Source: Dyadobacter fanqingshengii
Lineage (GTDB): Bacteria; Bacteroidota; Bacteroidia; Cytophagales; Spirosomataceae
Direction of reading: 5' to 3'
DNA length: 64,000 nucleotides
NCBI RefSeq assembly: GCF_023822005.2
Contig: NZ_CP098806.1
Location: 930,001-994,000 of the forward strand
Shown here piece by piece: positions 39,826 to 49,479 of this stretch. How positions within the stretch are numbered: the first letter of the stretch is position 1; every line of letters begins with the position of its first letter. Position numbers and translations under genes: made by a program. The notes under the pieces are model-generated. The model did not search any database. It was given only the letters and a program-made list of their open reading frames with translations, and was not told the origin of the DNA.

Positions 39826-41175
39826 CTATTGACTGAACCCCCGCATATAAGGAACATTCGGTGGGCGCTGGCCTGTGCTGAATTGGGCGCCTCTGGTAGA
39901 GCGGTATTTCATGTTCATGAATGGTGTCTCGATGCGGCGTCCTACGGGATCATATTTGCCGTTCTCCCAGTTTGATTCCATATAATAAGCTACGATCCCG
40001 GTGGATAAAAGCAGCCGCTCAGCCTGGAAAGGTTCTTTTTTGGTAACCATCATTTCGGTAATCCAATGCGGCTGGGAATTGGAGGCGTGGTATTGTGAAA
40101 AGGGACCTGGCCAGTCCAGCATGGAAATGATCGTGGGGGCATTTTGTCCTTCAATCTCGCCGGCATATGTCCACCCTACATCCTGACCCGAATATACCGC
40201 TGCTTGGGTCCCGTCATTATATTCCACGATACACACATTGGGTTTGGCAATTTCCTGAAAGTGTCCGGATTTCAGGTTAAAAGTTGTCCGCACGGCTTCC
40301 AGCAACTTCCCGGCCCAGGGATTGCGCTCGGTCCATTTCCATGTTTCGGGGCCCCTTATGGATTGCACCGACTTGACACCCGTTTCACCTCCCTTGCGAC
40401 GCTCTGCAAATGCCTGTAACACATCGACACAATGGAAGATTGCTCCCTCATCCGAGGCACCACCGATTACTACTGAATTTTTGATGGGTGTATCTATATC
40501 GAGTTCTATTTCGGGCTTCCGAAAGTAGACTGGTATGGAAGAGCCCCCGCTCAATGGGAAATTCAACTCCCGGGATTTGTCGAACATCCACTTGGCTTCG
40601 TCCCAGCTGTACGAGAGGTGCTTGTCGTTAAAGATCGGCACCGAGCGTTTGCTTTGCTCGAAAACCCGGACCACTTTCTCATAGATCCACCACCGCGGCA
40701 AAAGCCACTGACCTTTAAGATTGGTAGGATATTCTCCGTGTTCCCCCACAATAACAACGCCATCCACCGCAAGTTCCTTTCCACCAAGCGTGACGGCTTC
40801 GCCTACGGTTTTGTAAATAGGAATGTTTTTCGAATTGCAAATTTTCTGGCCCAGCAGGCTTGTCTCTAACTGATGAATGTAAACGGAAACAACCTCCACC
40901 CGTGAAGGCGTGTGGGCGCCCTGCCACCAATAACCGTCCAATAACTTGGTTACAATCCAGTCTGCATGGGATCTTGTCGCACCCCAATAACTCACCAGAC
41001 AAGCAATGCGAGGCGGTTTTTGAGCATTCTTACCCAAAGTACCGGATGCAGTGCCCGTCAGAGCGGCCAGGCCAGCCATACCCGTTATTCCAATCATCTC
41101 ACGGCGGGTCAGGTGTGTAGTCGATTTCATAGAATCCGGTGCATTGTCCGCCGGTTTGGAATAGTTCTCTGCCAT
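39826..41175 (-). CDS. Twin-arginine-exported protein of unknown function
   Basis: 449 residues with a Tat signal, TRREMIGITGMAGLAALTG (residues 24-42), favouring either the first ATG (41175) or an internal one at 41130 that gives a more typical short n-region. The mature part starts PPRIACLVSYWGATRSHADW and contains a Rossmann-like strand block DGVVIVGEHGEYPTN. Later blocks are SGGSSIPVYFRKPEI, KPNVCIVEYNDGTQAAVYS and a C-terminal GKYDPVGRRIETPFMNMKY. The pattern suggests an oxidoreductase-like or sugar-acting fold related to proteins of Planctomycetes and Acidobacteria, but no catalytic motif is clear to me. Paired with an exported dipeptidase. Confidence 0.7.
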   Translation of the reverse strand: MAENYSKPADNAPDSMKSTTHLTRREMIGITGMAGLAALTGTASGTLGKNAQKPPRIACLVSYWGATRSHADWIVTKLLDGYWWQGAHTPSRVEVVSVYIHQLETSLLGQKICNSKNIPIYKTVGEAVTLGGKELAVDGVVIVGEHGEYPTNLKGQWLLPRWWIYEKVVRVFEQSKRSVPIFNDKHLSYSWDEAKWMFDKSRELNFPLSGGSSIPVYFRKPEIELDIDTPIKNSVVIGGASDEGAIFHCVDVLQAFAERRKGGETGVKSVQSIRGPETWKWTERNPWAGKLLEAVRTTFNLKSGHFQEIAKPNVCIVEYNDGTQAAVYSGQDVGWTYAGEIEGQNAPTIISMLDWPGPFSQYHASNSQPHWITEMMVTKKEPFQAERLLLSTGIVAYYMESNWENGKYDPVGRRIETPFMNMKYRSTRGAQFSTGQRPPNVPYMRGFSQ

Positions 41176-41400
41176 AGTATTTGATGTTGCAGTGATCAGG
41201 ACTTAATTGCTATTCTGTCATGAAATATAAATCTACATGATTACTTCTTAACTGCCCGGACGGAAACCGTAGAATTTTTCAGAACCGCCCTGGTCTGGCA
41301 AACTTATTTAGTGGTACTGCTCGTCACCATTTGTGGGATAAAGCGTTGTTTGAAATTTAAGATTTGCCAAATAACCTTCACAATATATAAATCGCAGAAT

Positions 41401-42072
41401 ATGAGTACATCTACAAAACAGCATTCATTTCTGTATAGAAACGGGCTGGGCTTGCTATTTTCCGCCTTATTCGTCGTAACGCTTATTGCCCAGGCCATCA
41501 CAGGCTTTCATAAGCACAACTCCGAACTGGCACAGGACCATGCACCGCAAATAAGCTTCGTTGCGTACCTTAATACCGGGCATTTTATCTCTGCCACCTT
41601 TGAGAATTTTGAAAGCGAATTTCTGCAAATGGCTTTGTATGTTATCCTGACGGTAGGACTTCGCCAGAAAGGCTCCGCGGAATCCAAATCGCTGGACGAA
41701 CCGGAGGAAGTGGACAGGGAGCCTCAGCCAGGCCCGGACGCCCCTTGGCCGGTCAGAAAGGGAGGGATCATATTGAAACTGTATGAAAACTCGCTATTCA
41801 CGGTTTTTGCGATCTTGTTCCTGATCAGCTGGTGGCTGCACCTCTACGGTAGCTGGCTAGACCATAATGAGCAGCAAGTTTTGAATGGCCAGCCCACCGA
41901 CACGATGGCCAACTATCTGACGCAGGCAAACTTTTGGTTTGAAACATTCCAAAACTGGCAGAGTGAATTCTTGTCCATTGCCAGCATTGTATTGCTGACC
42001 ATTTTCCTTCGTCAGAAAGGCTCGCCGGAGTCCAAGCCTGTGGACGCTCCACATTCGAAAACTGGTAAGTGA
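41401..42072 (+). CDS. DUF6766-family membrane protein
   Basis: 223 residues with an internal duplication. Each half has a membrane helix (SFLYRNGLGLLFSALFVVTL; LKLYENSLFTVFAILFLISW), an amphipathic HFISATFENFESEFLQM / FWFETFQNWQSEFLSI block, a second helix and the signature LRQKGSAESK / LRQKGSPESK. This is the DUF6766 pattern; function unknown. Start chosen at the ATG at 41401, where the family begins. It precedes the alcohol dehydrogenase by 83 bp on the same strand. Confidence 0.85.
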   Translation: MSTSTKQHSFLYRNGLGLLFSALFVVTLIAQAITGFHKHNSELAQDHAPQISFVAYLNTGHFISATFENFESEFLQMALYVILTVGLRQKGSAESKSLDEPEEVDREPQPGPDAPWPVRKGGIILKLYENSLFTVFAILFLISWWLHLYGSWLDHNEQQVLNGQPTDTMANYLTQANFWFETFQNWQSEFLSIASIVLLTIFLRQKGSPESKPVDAPHSKTGK

Positions 42073-42155
42073 AGCTAGGGTAAGTTCGATACTAAAATAT
42101 TCAGATCATATTAAGCATCTTTGACGTAAGATTAAAAACCATTCAACTTTTAAAA

Positions 42156-43220
42156 ATGACCGAAACAACAAACATTAAAGCTTTTGGAACAGAAGGAGCA
42201 GACGCTCCATTGAACCAAATGGATATCAGCCGTAGGAAGCCTACGCCGCATGATGTGCAAATAGACATCCTTTTTTGCGGCGTATGCCATTCCGATTTGC
42301 ACACAGCAAGGAGCGAATGGGGACCTTCCATGTATCCCTGCGTTCCTGGTCACGAGATTGTGGGCACGGTCATCAGTGTAGGCGAACATGTAAAAAAATT
42401 CAAGGTGGGAGACGTAGTGGGTGTGGGATGTATGGTCGATTCCTGCCGCGAGTGCCAGTATTGCCAGGAGGATCTGGAACAGTTTTGCGAGCCTGGAATG
42501 ACCGGCACCTACAATGCTCCTGACAAGCACATTCCTGGTTCACCCACTTTTGGCGGATATTCGGAAAGCATTGTGGTGCATGAGAATTATGTACTGAGAA
42601 TTCCTGAAAATATGGATCTGGCTGCCGCCGCACCTTTGCTTTGTGCTGGCATTACCACCTATTCGCCGCTGCGTCACTGGAATGTAGGGCCTGGTAAAAA
42701 AGTCGGGGTTGTGGGCATTGGCGGTTTAGGTCACATGGGGATTAAGATTGCAAAAGCGATGGGCGCCGAAGTGGTCGCCTTTACTACTTCGGAATCAAAA
42801 TTCGCAGAAGCCAGGCGTCTTGGGGCGGACGAAGTGGTCTTGTCCAAAGATGAGGCACAAATGGCCGCCTATAAAGGGAAGCTGCATTTCATTCTGGATG
42901 CCGTTTCAGCACAGCATGACATCAATGCTTATCTGAATTTGCTTCGTGTAGATGGCTCCCTTGCACTTGTAGGCGCTCCCGAACACCCGCTGCCAGTCGC
43001 TGCGTTCAGCCTGATCATGGGGCGCAAGAGCTTTGCGGGTTCGATGATCGGCGGGATTGCTGAGACGCAGGAAATGCTCGATTTCTGCGGAGAGCACAAT
43101 ATCGTTGCCGACATTGAAATGATTGACATACAGCAGATCAATGAAGCTTATGAAAGATTACTAAGTGGAGATGTGAAGTATCGTTTCGTAATCGACATGA
43201 ACTCTCTGAAGCAATCCTGA
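42156..43220 (+). CDS. Zinc-dependent NAD(P) alcohol/aldehyde reductase (YahK/CAD type)
   Basis: 354-residue medium-chain dehydrogenase. Catalytic zinc ligands are Cys41 in LFCGVCHSDLH and His66 in PCVPGHEIVG; the four structural zinc cysteines are Cys97, Cys100, Cys103 and Cys111. The Rossmann motif GIGGLGHMGIKIAKAMG follows. The sequence resembles the YahK/cinnamyl-alcohol dehydrogenase group, which reduces a broad range of aldehydes with NADPH. It is followed by a strong terminator and then by an AraC-family regulator gene. Cytoplasmic. Confidence 0.93.
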   Translation: MTETTNIKAFGTEGADAPLNQMDISRRKPTPHDVQIDILFCGVCHSDLHTARSEWGPSMYPCVPGHEIVGTVISVGEHVKKFKVGDVVGVGCMVDSCRECQYCQEDLEQFCEPGMTGTYNAPDKHIPGSPTFGGYSESIVVHENYVLRIPENMDLAAAAPLLCAGITTYSPLRHWNVGPGKKVGVVGIGGLGHMGIKIAKAMGAEVVAFTTSESKFAEARRLGADEVVLSKDEAQMAAYKGKLHFILDAVSAQHDINAYLNLLRVDGSLALVGAPEHPLPVAAFSLIMGRKSFAGSMIGGIAETQEMLDFCGEHNIVADIEMIDIQQINEAYERLLSGDVKYRFVIDMNSLKQS

Positions 43221-43247
43221 CGGCGAATAAAACAACATCTCATTTAC

Positions 43248-43280
43248 AGGGCAGGCACTTTTTTTGGGTGCCTGCCTTTA
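43248..43280 (+). terminator. Rho-independent terminator after the alcohol dehydrogenase
   Basis: GGCAGGCAC (43250-43258) and GTGCCTGCC (43268-43276) are perfect arms, extendable by two pairs, with a T-rich loop and TTTA after. It lies 28 bases downstream of the stop. Confidence 0.8.
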
Positions 43281-43341
43281 ACGTTAACCTGTAATTTTGC
43301 TTGCTGCAAGCACGTATGCTAAGCTGATAATTTTTTGAAAA

Positions 43342-44157
43342 ATGGAGGTGCCGATTAAGAACAAATTGAACGAAAAGGAGCTTTTCAGGATCAAGAGAAT
43401 GAAAGAGGTGATCAAAGCCACCGATCCACACGGTCACAAAGATTATCTTGAAATTATATATCTGGAACAGGGCGCAGGTTTTCATCAGATCGATTTCCAC
43501 CGTTTCCCCGTCAAACCCCATAGCCTTTATCTGGTGATGCCCGGGCAGATCCACAGCTGGGAGCTAACCGAAATTCCGAAAGGATTTGTGGCCATGATCC
43601 AAAAGGACTTTTTGGTGGACAATCCGCTGTATCAACTTCTTTTTCAAACATTTCCCCTGCCGTTCCCGAGCGGGTTTCATCTGGAAGGCGCAAGTGAAAA
43701 GTTTAAGGATATTTTCATCAATATCGAACAAGAATATTCCAAAAGTGAAGCCAATTACGGCGCGGTCATCCAGACTTACCTGATGTTACTATTTAACTTA
43801 CTCAAACGGGAGATTAATTCGGAACCAGCGCAACCATTTCCGCCGTTGCTCAAAAATTTCTTCACCTCACTGGATGCAGAATTCAGGATGAACCATGAAA
43901 TAAAATTTTATGCCGATGCCCTGAACACGACTTCCAAAACGTTGAATGCGGCCTGCAAAAAGTTTCTGGGAATGACCGCTGGCGCAATAATCAACGAAAA
44001 ACTGACGGCTGAATCCAAAAAGCAGCTTTTGTACTCACATAAAAATCTGACGGAGCTGTCATTTGACCTTGGTTTTTCAGACGCTTCACACTTCAATAAG
44101 TTCTTCAAGCGCCAGACGGGCGTGCTTCCCGGGGTTTATCGCAAAGGAATTTCCTGA
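43342..44157 (+). CDS. AraC-family transcriptional regulator
   Basis: 271 residues: an N-terminal cupin sensing domain (YLEIIYLEQGAGFHQIDFH, LYLVMPGQIHSW) and a C-terminal double helix-turn-helix (ITALNTTSKTL-like segment, then LTELSFDLGFSDASHFNKFF and KRQTGVLPGVYRK). The cupin His residues suggest a small-molecule ligand. It stands 98 bp before the outer-membrane barrel gene on the same strand and 120 bp after the alcohol dehydrogenase, either of which could be its target. Confidence 0.9.
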   Translation: MEVPIKNKLNEKELFRIKRMKEVIKATDPHGHKDYLEIIYLEQGAGFHQIDFHRFPVKPHSLYLVMPGQIHSWELTEIPKGFVAMIQKDFLVDNPLYQLLFQTFPLPFPSGFHLEGASEKFKDIFINIEQEYSKSEANYGAVIQTYLMLLFNLLKREINSEPAQPFPPLLKNFFTSLDAEFRMNHEIKFYADALNTTSKTLNAACKKFLGMTAGAIINEKLTAESKKQLLYSHKNLTELSFDLGFSDASHFNKFFKRQTGVLPGVYRKGIS

Positions 44158-44254
44158 ATGTACCAGAAATCGGCGCAGATGTACAAAGTCTACTGTTCTT
44201 GTAGAGTTAAATTTGCCACGCTACTGAACTAGCAGAAACGGCATTTTACTCGAC

Positions 44255-46714
44255 ATGATATTTTTACGGCTTACCGCTTTTATTTTACTTATTTCAACAT
44301 TATCAGTTAAGGCGCAAACGGGCTTAACCGTTACCGGCAATGTGGTAGACAGAAAATCCAGGCAACCGCTGGCATATTGTTCTGTTGCCCTCTTCAATAG
44401 TCAGGATTCGACATTGGTAACTGGGTTGCTAACCTCTGAAAAAGGGTTTTTCAAATTTGAAAATGTCAATTCAGCGGCCTGTTATCTTCAATTGCAATAC
44501 ATTGGTTACAGCAAATCAACTGTCGCTATCACTGTAATTACTGGCCAGGATGTGATTGAAATGCCATCCATCGCTATGGATGCCGAACCCAGAACACTGC
44601 AGGAATTGAATGTAACCGCTGAGCGTCAAACGCTGGAGAACAAAGTCGACCGGCAGGTTTATCGGGCAGACAAGTTTCTTAGTGGTCAGGGCGGTACTGC
44701 TGTTGATATATTGAAAAACACGCCGTCGGTCACGGTTAACAGCGAAGGCGAGATTACATTACGCGGTTCATCCGGGTTTTTGGTTTTGATCAATGGAAAG
44801 CCGGTGCAAACAGACGCCGCAACGATCCTCAATCAGATTCCGGCGAATACAATTGAAAATGTGGAAGTGATCACTTCGCCATCGGCACGTTTTGACCCGG
44901 ACGGAAAATCGGGTATAATCAACATTACTACCAAGACGGCGCTGGCGGGGGCGAGGTCTTTTTCGGCCAATTTGCAAGGCGGCTTACCTGCCGTTTATAC
45001 TTATGGCAATTTGGATAATCCGGTGCGTTTTGGTGCGGATGCCACGGCGCATGTGCGTTCGGAAAAGTGGGATTTCAGCGTTAGTGGCAATTATCTGCGG
45101 AATGATATTGCGGGGCAGCGAACCGGTGATGTGAATACGACAATCGACAATGTGTTCACCTCCTTTCCGTCTGACGGCGAGCGGAGTTACATCCGCTATA
45201 ACTATACGGCCCGAAGCGCTGTTTCTTTCACTCCGCGCCCGAACGATACATTCTCAGCCGGATTTTACACGGGTTACCGTTCCCAGTCACGCCGTGCCGA
45301 CATTGTATATAATAATACGAAAACGGACCTCGTGACACACGACAACATCGGACGCATTACTTACTTCAACTCAAATATTGCCCGCAAGTCGGGCAGGGTA
45401 ACATTGGGAAACCTGGACTATACACACATTTTCCAAAACAAATCAGCACTTGCTGTTTCGGGGCTGGTTGAGCATGCCGCTATGGATGGGCTTACAACGA
45501 ATATCAATCTGCAGGAGCCGGACCGGAATGTAACTCTCCAGAGCAGCCGAAACCCAAGTAAAAACCCACTGAATGCATTGCGGTTGAAAATCGATTATAG
45601 CGTAAACATTGGTTTGGGGAAGTTGGAAACAGGCTATCAATATAGAAATCAGGTTCAGAAAGGCAACTTTCAGTATCTGGATCTGGACCTGGAAACCGGC
45701 ACATTTAATGTTGTCCCTGAATTTAGCAGTCATACCAAAGTCACTAATCAGATCCATTCGGTTTACGGGCAGTATTCATCAAAACAAGGCAAGCTGGAAT
45801 ATACGGCCGGGTTACGTTCCGAATATTCCACCCGCGCATTCTCTGCCGGCAGCCAGGAAACCAGAACGCTTGACTTGTTCAATCTTTTTCCTTCACTTAA
45901 TCTGCAATACCAATTGACCAAATCGCTTCGTGCGCGGGGCGGATACAGTAAACGTGTGCAGCGCGCAACGAACAGCGAGCTCAACCCTTTTCCTGAACGG
46001 GAACATTCAGAGACGCTGGAATCGGGAGATCCCGACATCCAGCCCGAGTTTATCGACCTGTCCGAACTCGGGATCGTCAAAGACTTTAAAGAAGGCAGCG
46101 TCTTTGCTACCATTTATAACCAGCGTATTAAGAATGTCGTCAACCGGGTCAATAGTGTTTATAACGATACTATATTAAACCGGATCTACACCAATGCAGG
46201 CCTGGCAACCTCGTGGGGATTGGAAACGGGCAGTTCATTCAATATTTACAAATGGTGGCAAATTTATGCCGGCGGAAATTTGTACCATTACAAAATAAAG
46301 GGCTCGCTGTTCAATCAGGACGTGCAGGTCAATGCAGCGAGCTGGGTTTACTCTGTGAATGCCAATACGACATTCAAGCTTCCCAGTAATTTCCAGGTTC
46401 AGGCATCGTTAAATTATTTGTCAGAGCGGGTTACCGCACAAGGAGAAGACTCCCGGTTTGTCACCCCCAATCTTTCGGCCAGAAAGACGTTTCTGAAAGG
46501 GAAACTCGCGGCCACATTGCAGTGGCAAAATGTTGACCTTGGCCTCCTTGGCTCCAACCGCCAGCGTATCACGACGTTTGGAAAAGACTTTTTCACCACC
46601 ACCAACTACATTCAGGAAACGGATATTTTCCTGCTTAACCTGAGCTATAATCTTAACCAAAGCACTAAAAAAGCGAAACTGCCTTCAAGCGAGTTTGGTG
46701 AGAAAGAGTTCTGA
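44255..46714 (+). CDS. Outer membrane beta-barrel family protein (TonB-receptor-like)
   Basis: 819 residues. Signal peptide to KAQT (about residue 22), carboxypeptidase-regulatory-like domain (VTGNVVDRKSRQPLAYCSVA), a plug (AVDILKNTPSVTVNSEGEI; LINGKPV; NTIENVEVITSPSARFDPDG, of which the last is characteristic) and a long barrel of the PF14905 type ending KEF. These proteins resemble TonB receptors but are not SusC-like, and have no SusD partner here. Ligand unknown. Its stop is four bases from the stop of the convergent DUF2490 gene. Confidence 0.88.
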   Translation: MIFLRLTAFILLISTLSVKAQTGLTVTGNVVDRKSRQPLAYCSVALFNSQDSTLVTGLLTSEKGFFKFENVNSAACYLQLQYIGYSKSTVAITVITGQDVIEMPSIAMDAEPRTLQELNVTAERQTLENKVDRQVYRADKFLSGQGGTAVDILKNTPSVTVNSEGEITLRGSSGFLVLINGKPVQTDAATILNQIPANTIENVEVITSPSARFDPDGKSGIINITTKTALAGARSFSANLQGGLPAVYTYGNLDNPVRFGADATAHVRSEKWDFSVSGNYLRNDIAGQRTGDVNTTIDNVFTSFPSDGERSYIRYNYTARSAVSFTPRPNDTFSAGFYTGYRSQSRRADIVYNNTKTDLVTHDNIGRITYFNSNIARKSGRVTLGNLDYTHIFQNKSALAVSGLVEHAAMDGLTTNINLQEPDRNVTLQSSRNPSKNPLNALRLKIDYSVNIGLGKLETGYQYRNQVQKGNFQYLDLDLETGTFNVVPEFSSHTKVTNQIHSVYGQYSSKQGKLEYTAGLRSEYSTRAFSAGSQETRTLDLFNLFPSLNLQYQLTKSLRARGGYSKRVQRATNSELNPFPEREHSETLESGDPDIQPEFIDLSELGIVKDFKEGSVFATIYNQRIKNVVNRVNSVYNDTILNRIYTNAGLATSWGLETGSSFNIYKWWQIYAGGNLYHYKIKGSLFNQDVQVNAASWVYSVNANTTFKLPSNFQVQASLNYLSERVTAQGEDSRFVTPNLSARKTFLKGKLAATLQWQNVDLGLLGSNRQRITTFGKDFFTTTNYIQETDIFLLNLSYNLNQSTKKAKLPSSEFGEKEF

Positions 46715-46718
46715 GCAA

Positions 46719-47450
46719 TTAGTTTTTGCTCCTTAAATCCAGGTTGTGAAAAAGAAATATGCGCAGCACATTATTACTGTTGAAATGGTTGCCGGAGGGA
46801 AGCTGCTGGAACTGGTTCATGTAACCTACCTGCAAATTGAGGCCCTTCGTGAATTGGTATCCTAATCCTACAAATAAGCGGTTCTGATCAAACACGTTGT
46901 AAGTGATCTGTTTGCCTGCATTGATATGAATTTCATCATTGAATGCAAAGAACAGCGTATTGGGTTCAATAAAATCCCTGTTTAACGGCACCATCAGGTT
47001 CAGCAAATACCGGAAGCGGAAGTTGAAATTGTAGCCTTCCTGCAATGCGTCGTTGGCGATTTTCCTGTTGAAGCGCTCTTCAATTCTGATCCACTGCTGC
47101 GTTTGCAGGCGCTTTTGGCGGCTAGTCCACAGCACCTGTTGCCAAAGCCGGTTTTCCGGCCGGACTGTATGCAATCCTGCGGCAGGATAGGTGCGGGCGT
47201 AGGCATATCCAGCCGTGAATCTGAGGTGGTCATTGGCATAATAGGTAATGCCTGGCCGGATAATCTGTGTAGACCAGCGGTCAAGAAAGTCAGTCCGGCG
47301 CGCGTGCAGGTCCAGCCAGATTCCCCATTTATCAGATATTCTCGTCTGATTGAAATAACCAAACCATACGCCACTGTGTTTATTGACCTGTTTTTGGCCC
47401 AGGGAAGGAAATGAGTAAAGGAAAAAAAATAACAGAATAAGTCTTTTCAT
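46719..47450 (-). CDS. DUF2490-family outer membrane protein
   Basis: 243 residues from the ATG at 47450 (MKRLILLFFFLYSFPSLGQ, a Sec signal). The mature part is a string of amphipathic beta strands with the DUF2490 pattern: GVWFGYFNQTRISDKWG, HLRFTAGYAYAR, RPENRLWQQVLW, RIEERFNRK, FRYLLNL and a closing FHNLDLR. Expected to be a 10-12-stranded outer-membrane barrel of unknown role. Twenty-one extra codons upstream lack a signal and were not used. Convergent with the barrel protein, four bases between stops. Confidence 0.87.
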   Translation of the reverse strand: MKRLILLFFFLYSFPSLGQKQVNKHSGVWFGYFNQTRISDKWGIWLDLHARRTDFLDRWSTQIIRPGITYYANDHLRFTAGYAYARTYPAAGLHTVRPENRLWQQVLWTSRQKRLQTQQWIRIEERFNRKIANDALQEGYNFNFRFRYLLNLMVPLNRDFIEPNTLFFAFNDEIHINAGKQITYNVFDQNRLFVGLGYQFTKGLNLQVGYMNQFQQLPSGNHFNSNNVLRIFLFHNLDLRSKN

Positions 47451-47551
47451 ACTAATAGTTGATTTTTCGTTTGCTAACCAGCAATTGTGATGCAATGCTA
47501 GGGCGCACAACATTCAGATGATAGAACAAAAATGACGGATTTGTACAGGAA

Positions 47552-48397
47552 TTACTTTTTAGGCAAATTTTTCCGAAAATCAGATGGGTTCTGGCCGGTT
47601 TGAGCTTTAAATATCCTGTTGAAATGGCTTTGATCGGAAAACCCCGTGAGGTAGGCAATCTCAGACAAAGTGTGGTCCGGATTTGCCAGGAGATCCATCG
47701 CCTTTTCAATGCGGAGCTTCCGGATATATGCGCCAAACGACAAGTTGCTGAAATACTTTGAAAACTCGCGGGAAACGTATGAAGGATGGATTTGTAAACC
47801 TTCCGAAATTTCTTTCAAGCTTAAACTTAGATTCGTATCGATCTGGTCCTGAATAATTTCCCTGAGCTCTTTCGCCCATTTCGGGGTTTTGAGGTTTTCG
47901 GTCTTTTGTTTGTCGAGATAGGCATTGAAAACAGCCAGCATTAACTTTTCCGTTGGATTTTGTGTATGCTTTTGTTTTTGAAGATGTTTTGCCCAGCTAT
48001 AAAGGGCATCATAAATAAGCATCCCTTTTTCAAGCAACTCCTGGTCGTCGGTAATGTTATAAGCCATTCCCGCAGAAATTGCCCAAAGCCCCGAGGATTG
48101 GGAAGCCAGCGAATGGGCATCCGTATCCGCTCCGCGGATGATGACTGCCATATCCATCAGGGCCGGGTCCTGGATTTCATACTTTTCCAGAAAAAAATCA
48201 AATGTGCAACGATCCTCGTAGTGGGTAAATTCCGTTTCAGGAATGTCAAAAGGTGTCGCGTCGAGTTCAACTGCCTTGGCCTTTACCTGATCAAATGGGA
48301 CGAAAAAGACCTGCGCATCCGGATCGATAAATCGTTTGATCAGCCAGGGACAGGCGATCCGGTCAATTTTGGGGCGTTCCCGCGTAATCCAATTCAT
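47552..48397 (-). CDS. ChrB C-terminal-like domain fused to an AraC DNA-binding domain
   Basis: 281-residue fusion. Residues 1-150 match the chromate-resistance ChrB C-terminal domain (PF09828 type): WITRERPKIDRIACPWLI, KRFIDPDAQVFFVP, ATPFDIPETEFTHYEDRCTF, a RGADTDAH block and MLIYDALYSW. Residues about 183-281 are an AraC double helix-turn-helix (LSLKEISEGLQIHPSYVSRE; TLSEIAYLTGFSDQSHFNRI, FKAQTGQNPSDFRK). The ChrB part would be the sensor, perhaps for an oxyanion or redox metal, and AraC the output. No chrA transporter is present. It is divergent from the haloalkane dehalogenase at 48560 with a 162-bp shared promoter region. Confidence 0.9.
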   Translation of the reverse strand: MNWITRERPKIDRIACPWLIKRFIDPDAQVFFVPFDQVKAKAVELDATPFDIPETEFTHYEDRCTFDFFLEKYEIQDPALMDMAVIIRGADTDAHSLASQSSGLWAISAGMAYNITDDQELLEKGMLIYDALYSWAKHLQKQKHTQNPTEKLMLAVFNAYLDKQKTENLKTPKWAKELREIIQDQIDTNLSLSLKEISEGLQIHPSYVSREFSKYFSNLSFGAYIRKLRIEKAMDLLANPDHTLSEIAYLTGFSDQSHFNRIFKAQTGQNPSDFRKNLPKK

Positions 48398-48559
48398 GAT
48401 TTAAACACTAAAATTACTTCCAAATATAGAGCTTACGACGGGCATATCGCTCATGCTGGCTTTTCCAATATTGTCGTTTGGTTGAATGATCATTTCAATG
48501 ATTTTATACTATTTAAGAGCCATGTATAAGCCGAATTTTGTGTTAAAACAGACTTAAAA

Positions 48560-49453
48560 ATGGAAACAACACAAAATACCCAGGCTGACATTGCCTTTGA
48601 ATCCCAAAAAAAATTCGCGCGCATTAACGGACTCAACATGGCATACATTGACAAAGGCGAGGGCGATCCGATCATTTTCCTGCACGGAAACCCAACGTCG
48701 GGTTACATCTGGCGGAATGTATTGCCGCATGTGCAGGATTTGGGACGATGCATTGTTCCCGACCTGATAGGCATGGGTGACTCGGATCATTTCAGGAAAG
48801 CAGCGGATTACACTTTTGCGAATAATGAGCAGTATCTGGATAAGCTTTTCAGCGTGCTTGGCGTCCGTAAAAACATCACTTTTGTAGTGCATGACTGGGG
48901 CTCGGTGCTGGCATTTTATTGGGCGCGAAAACATCCTGGCGCAGTAAAGGGAATTGTTTACATGGAAGCCATTACGCGGCCGCGTTCGTGGGAAGAAGTG
49001 CCTGGTGCAGCACGGGAAACTTTCCAGAAGCTGCGAACAAGTCAAGGAGAGCAAATGGTGCTGATCGAGAATTCGTTCATTGAGTTTAATTTACCAAGAA
49101 CAATTTTGCGCACATTGTCAGACGAGGAAATGGCAGCATATCGCAGGCCTTTTTGTGAACCCGGGGAGAGCAGACGCGCGATGCTCAGCTGGGCCAGGCA
49201 GTTGCCATTGGGCGGCGAGCCAGCGGAAATGATCAGGATCGTAAACGAAAACAGCAGCTGGCTTGCTAAAAGTCCTATCCCGAAACTATTTATAGAAGCC
49301 ATGCCCGGAACTTTGGCCGATGCCGAAAAGCAAGCCTGTATGCGCTGGCCAAATCAAACCCATGTAGCGGTGAGGGGACATCATAACTTGCAGGAGGATT
49401 CTGCCGGGGAAATTGGTGCCGCTATTTTGGAATGGTTGGGGAAAATCGGGTAA
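48560..49453 (+). CDS. Haloalkane dehalogenase-like alpha/beta hydrolase
   Basis: 297 residues with the haloalkane dehalogenase (LinB/DhaA) active site. The halide-binding Asn44 is in FLHGNPTSGYIWR, the nucleophile Asp112 and second halide-binder Trp113 are in FVVHDWGSVLAF, the acid Glu136 is in VYMEAITRP, and the base His275 is in HHNLQED. All five key residues are present, so true hydrolytic dehalogenation is plausible. The native substrate is unknown. It is flanked by two AraC-type regulators, one divergent (47552) and one immediately downstream (49480). Confidence 0.9.
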   Translation: METTQNTQADIAFESQKKFARINGLNMAYIDKGEGDPIIFLHGNPTSGYIWRNVLPHVQDLGRCIVPDLIGMGDSDHFRKAADYTFANNEQYLDKLFSVLGVRKNITFVVHDWGSVLAFYWARKHPGAVKGIVYMEAITRPRSWEEVPGAARETFQKLRTSQGEQMVLIENSFIEFNLPRTILRTLSDEEMAAYRRPFCEPGESRRAMLSWARQLPLGGEPAEMIRIVNENSSWLAKSPIPKLFIEAMPGTLADAEKQACMRWPNQTHVAVRGHHNLQEDSAGEIGAAILEWLGKIG

Positions 49454-49479
49454 ATTGGTACATTATAACATATAACCCT

